This document shows, piece after piece, positions 14,023 through 15,615 of a stretch of DNA of 15,615 bases. The stretch is taken from the NCBI GenBank assembly GCA_902782705.1, contig CACZOL010000174.1:1-15615 (forward strand). Reading direction: 5' to 3'. Both the position numbers and the translations under genes were made by a program. Positions within the stretch are counted from its first letter, which is position 1; every line of letters starts with the position of its first letter. The notes beneath the pieces are model-generated. The model ran no database searches, had not been told where the DNA came from, and saw nothing but the letters and a program-made list of their open reading frames with translations. The DNA is from an uncultured Selenomonadaceae bacterium. Lineage in GTDB: Bacteria; Bacillota; Negativicutes; Selenomonadales; Selenomonadaceae.

Positions 14023-15342
14023 ATGTTACGACGCAAAATACAAGAAACACTTCTTCGATGGCGTCATTCACCGAATCATTTGCCCTTGATCGTCAAGGGA
14101 TGCCGGCAGTGCGGAAAGACTTTTTCTGTTTTGGAGTTTGCCCGACAAAATTACGAGCACGTCGTCTATCTTGACTTTTTTCGGAACGCCGAATATGCCT
14201 CGATTTTTGCCGGTTCACTGGAAGTCGACCAACTCACATTGATGATGTCCGCCTTGTTAGGGCCGGAAGCCGTATTCGAACCGGGCAAGACAATCATCGT
14301 GCTCGACGAAATCCAAGAATGCCCAGAGGCACGAACAGCACTCAAATTTTTCAAACTTGACGGCCGCTACGACGTAATTTGCACAGGTTCACTACTGGGC
14401 GTGCGCGGATACGGAAAGGCGCCTCGCTCCATTCCTGTTGGTTATGAGACTGTGATCGATATGTATCCCCTTGATTTTGAGGAATTCCTTTGGGCCAACG
14501 GAATCACCGCACCGATGATTGAACTGTTATCCCAATGCCTGAACAAAGAGCAACCAGTGCCGGAAGCACTACATAGCCGTATGCGCGAGCTTCTCCTGCA
14601 ATATGCTGTCGTGGGTGGAATGCCGGCAGCGGTACAGCTTTTCGTAGATACCAAACAAGCTGCTTCCGTTCTCCGGCTCCAGCGAGATATTGTGCGTTCC
14701 TATGAAGACGACATGATCAAATATGCCGAAAAGAACGATAAGGGACGGATTGCCGAATGCTTCCAATCCATCCCCCGACAGCTTAGCCGGGAAAACAAAA
14801 AATTCCAGTATGCTACGGTCAAAAAAGGAGCGACAGCCAAACAATACGCCGGCAGCCTTCAGTGGATCGAAGACGCAGGCATTATTTCCCGTTGCTACAA
14901 TCTGAATCTTCCGGAGCTTCCTCTGGACGGAAACGCTATTGAAAACATGTTTAAGATTTACATGAAGGATACCGGCCTTTTTATCAGCATGCTGGAAGAC
15001 GGCACGCAATTTGATGTGCTTCAGGGAAAACTTTACGGTTACAAAGGCGCCATCTTCGAGAACCTGATTGCGGACATTTTTGCAAAGATGGGACGCCACC
15101 TCTATTATTATCACAAAGATTCCGGGCTGGAAATCGACTTCGTGATACGTTGGCGTGGTGAATGCACTCTAGTGGAGGTCAAAGCAACTACCGGAAATGT
15201 CAAAAGTGCAAAGACAATCCTGCGCCATCCGGAGAAATACCATGTAAGCCAATGCATCAAGCTGGGCGATTACAATGTGGGACGTCAAGGACAATTCCTG
15301 ACGCTGCCATTGTATATGGCCTTTTTGCTGAACGAAACATAA
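14023..15342 (+). CDS. AAA-family ATPase with DUF4143 C-terminal domain
   Basis: A 439-residue protein of the widespread AAA_14/DUF4143 family, whose physiological role is unknown. The N-terminal ATPase domain has Walker A GCRQCGKT (26-33), Walker B IIVLDE (91-96) and a sensor-like CTGSLLG (120-126). The YPLDFEEFLWANG segment (148-160) and QYAVVGGMPAAV are typical of the family. The C-terminal DUF4143 part ends in a PD-(D/E)xK-like core: LEIDFVI with Asp372, then LVEVKA with Glu385 and Lys387, spaced as in that nuclease fold; cleavage activity is not implied by this alone. It lacks a signal peptide. It is the only clear plus-strand gene, has its own promoter and repeats, is visibly more AT-rich than the core genes, and looks acquired. 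The start is the first ATG after GGGGGG. Confidence 0.9.
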   Translation: MLRRKIQETLLRWRHSPNHLPLIVKGCRQCGKTFSVLEFARQNYEHVVYLDFFRNAEYASIFAGSLEVDQLTLMMSALLGPEAVFEPGKTIIVLDEIQECPEARTALKFFKLDGRYDVICTGSLLGVRGYGKAPRSIPVGYETVIDMYPLDFEEFLWANGITAPMIELLSQCLNKEQPVPEALHSRMRELLLQYAVVGGMPAAVQLFVDTKQAASVLRLQRDIVRSYEDDMIKYAEKNDKGRIAECFQSIPRQLSRENKKFQYATVKKGATAKQYAGSLQWIEDAGIISRCYNLNLPELPLDGNAIENMFKIYMKDTGLFISMLEDGTQFDVLQGKLYGYKGAIFENLIADIFAKMGRHLYYYHKDSGLEIDFVIRWRGECTLVEVKATTGNVKSAKTILRHPEKYHVSQCIKLGDYNVGRQGQFLTLPLYMAFLLNET

Positions 15343-15362
15343 AGAACTAATGTCATTGAAAT

Positions 15363-15430
15363 AAAAAACTTCTCCCAATCATCTCGGGGACTATGTACTA
15401 ACCCCGAATGAAAAGGAGAAGTTTTCTTTT
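15363..15430. terminator. Nested inverted repeat, probable bidirectional terminator
   Basis: Outer arms aaaacttctcc (15365-15375) and ggagaagtttt (15415-15425) pair perfectly over 11 bp. They enclose an inner 6-bp stem tcgggg/ccccga (15384-15389, 15402-15407) with a 12-nt loop. On the plus strand the stem is followed by ttttcttttac; on the minus strand by TTTTTTA. It sits between the converging ATPase and decarboxylase-like genes, so both probably end here. The terminal inverted repeats would also fit a tiny non-autonomous element, but no target duplication is seen. Confidence 0.7.
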
Positions 15431-15453
15431 ACTTCAACGAACCATCGCCCTGC

Positions 15454-15615
15454 TCAAGAATCAGTACCTAAGAATCTTCCATATTCTTCCCTGCAGAAGA
15501 CATGCTTATACCCTGCGGAATAACCGCCTTCTTTCCCTTTTTCTACCGTCAGGCGGAAACCGGATCTGCCCTCAAACAACATCACACAGTCGGAGCCGCC
15601 GAACAAGAAATAGCC
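15454..15615 (-). CDS. C-terminal fragment of a phosphatidylserine-decarboxylase-like protein, 5' part beyond the window
   Basis: Reading in from the right edge there is an open frame of 53 residues to a TGA at 15454-15456, with no start inside the window. It begins GYFLFGGSDCVMLFEGRSGF and ends REEYGRFLGTDS. The opening closely resembles the end of bacterial phosphatidylserine decarboxylase proenzymes, where a Gly-Ser-Thr motif before a hydrophobic strand is cut autocatalytically and the Ser becomes the pyruvoyl cofactor. Here the motif reads GGSD: the Ser is kept but the following Thr is Asp. If correct, the enzyme would be membrane associated and make phosphatidylethanolamine, or decarboxylate another substrate. 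With only 53 residues this is a family-level guess. Confidence 0.6.
   Translation of the reverse strand, partial: GYFLFGGSDCVMLFEGRSGFRLTVEKGKEGGYSAGYKHVFCREEYGRFLGTDS

Noticed and set aside
13833..14036. 67-codon minus-strand frame across the repeat region
   Set aside because: It is Phe/Ser-rich only because of the A-tracts in the direct repeats, has no Shine-Dalgarno, and overlaps the ATPase promoter and start.
14569..15114. 181-codon minus-strand frame inside the ATPase gene
   Set aside because: The plus strand encodes a complete conserved ATPase here; the reverse frame has no recognisable domain.
15363..15430. Insertion-sequence end
   Set aside because: The inverted arms fit a two-way terminator between converging genes better; there is no transposase and no visible target duplication.

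Overview
This window looks like chromosome of an anaerobic, didermic Firmicute of the class Negativicutes, most likely a Selenomonas-like organism. That placement is an inference. It rests on moderately high G+C coding DNA with clear Shine-Dalgarno sites and frequent GTG/TTG starts, a Firmicutes-type relA to rarA neighbourhood, a rubredoxin beside malate dehydrogenase, and an envelope-spanning HlyD-type adaptor that needs an outer membrane to make sense. I cannot confirm the genus by reading alone. No tRNA, rRNA, CRISPR array, transposase or riboswitch is visible.

Layout. Almost everything from position 1 to 13709 is on the minus strand, so transcription runs right to left. Read in that direction: (1) a rubredoxin-malate dehydrogenase pair behind a good sigma-A promoter; (2) an unknown 95-residue protein overlapping tadA (tRNA adenosine deaminase); (3) a tight unit of a CJM1_0395-type putative zinc metalloprotease, maf and radC, ending in a strong terminator whose 5' arm is the end of the radC coding sequence; (4) a stand-alone two-domain glycosyltransferase; (5) alaS behind a near-consensus promoter and ending in a terminator; (6) an orphan HlyD-like adaptor that starts immediately after that terminator with a TTG codon; (7) relA/spoT, a glyoxalase-II-like metallo-beta-lactamase-fold hydrolase and rarA, which runs off the left edge. 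B. subtilis has relA and rarA in the same neighbourhood with dtd, hisS and aspS between them; here those are missing and only the hydrolase separates the two.

The right end is accessory in character. A 313-bp AT-rich gap holds 2.4 copies of a 32-33 bp direct repeat. The last partial copy supplies the -35 box of a plus-strand promoter for an AAA/DUF4143 ATPase (14023-15342), the only convincing plus-strand gene. A nested inverted repeat then acts as a probable two-way terminator between the ATPase and a converging gene cut by the right edge. That fragment reads as the C-terminus of a phosphatidylserine-decarboxylase-like protein with a GGSD motif.

Most of the content is housekeeping: stringent response, translation quality, nucleotide sanitation, replication-fork rescue and central carbon metabolism. 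The items most worth a second look are the repeat/operator/promoter arrangement at the ATPase, three helically phased TTTAAGG heptamers in front of the metalloprotease, the adaptor gene placed behind the alaS terminator, and the truncated decarboxylase-like gene.
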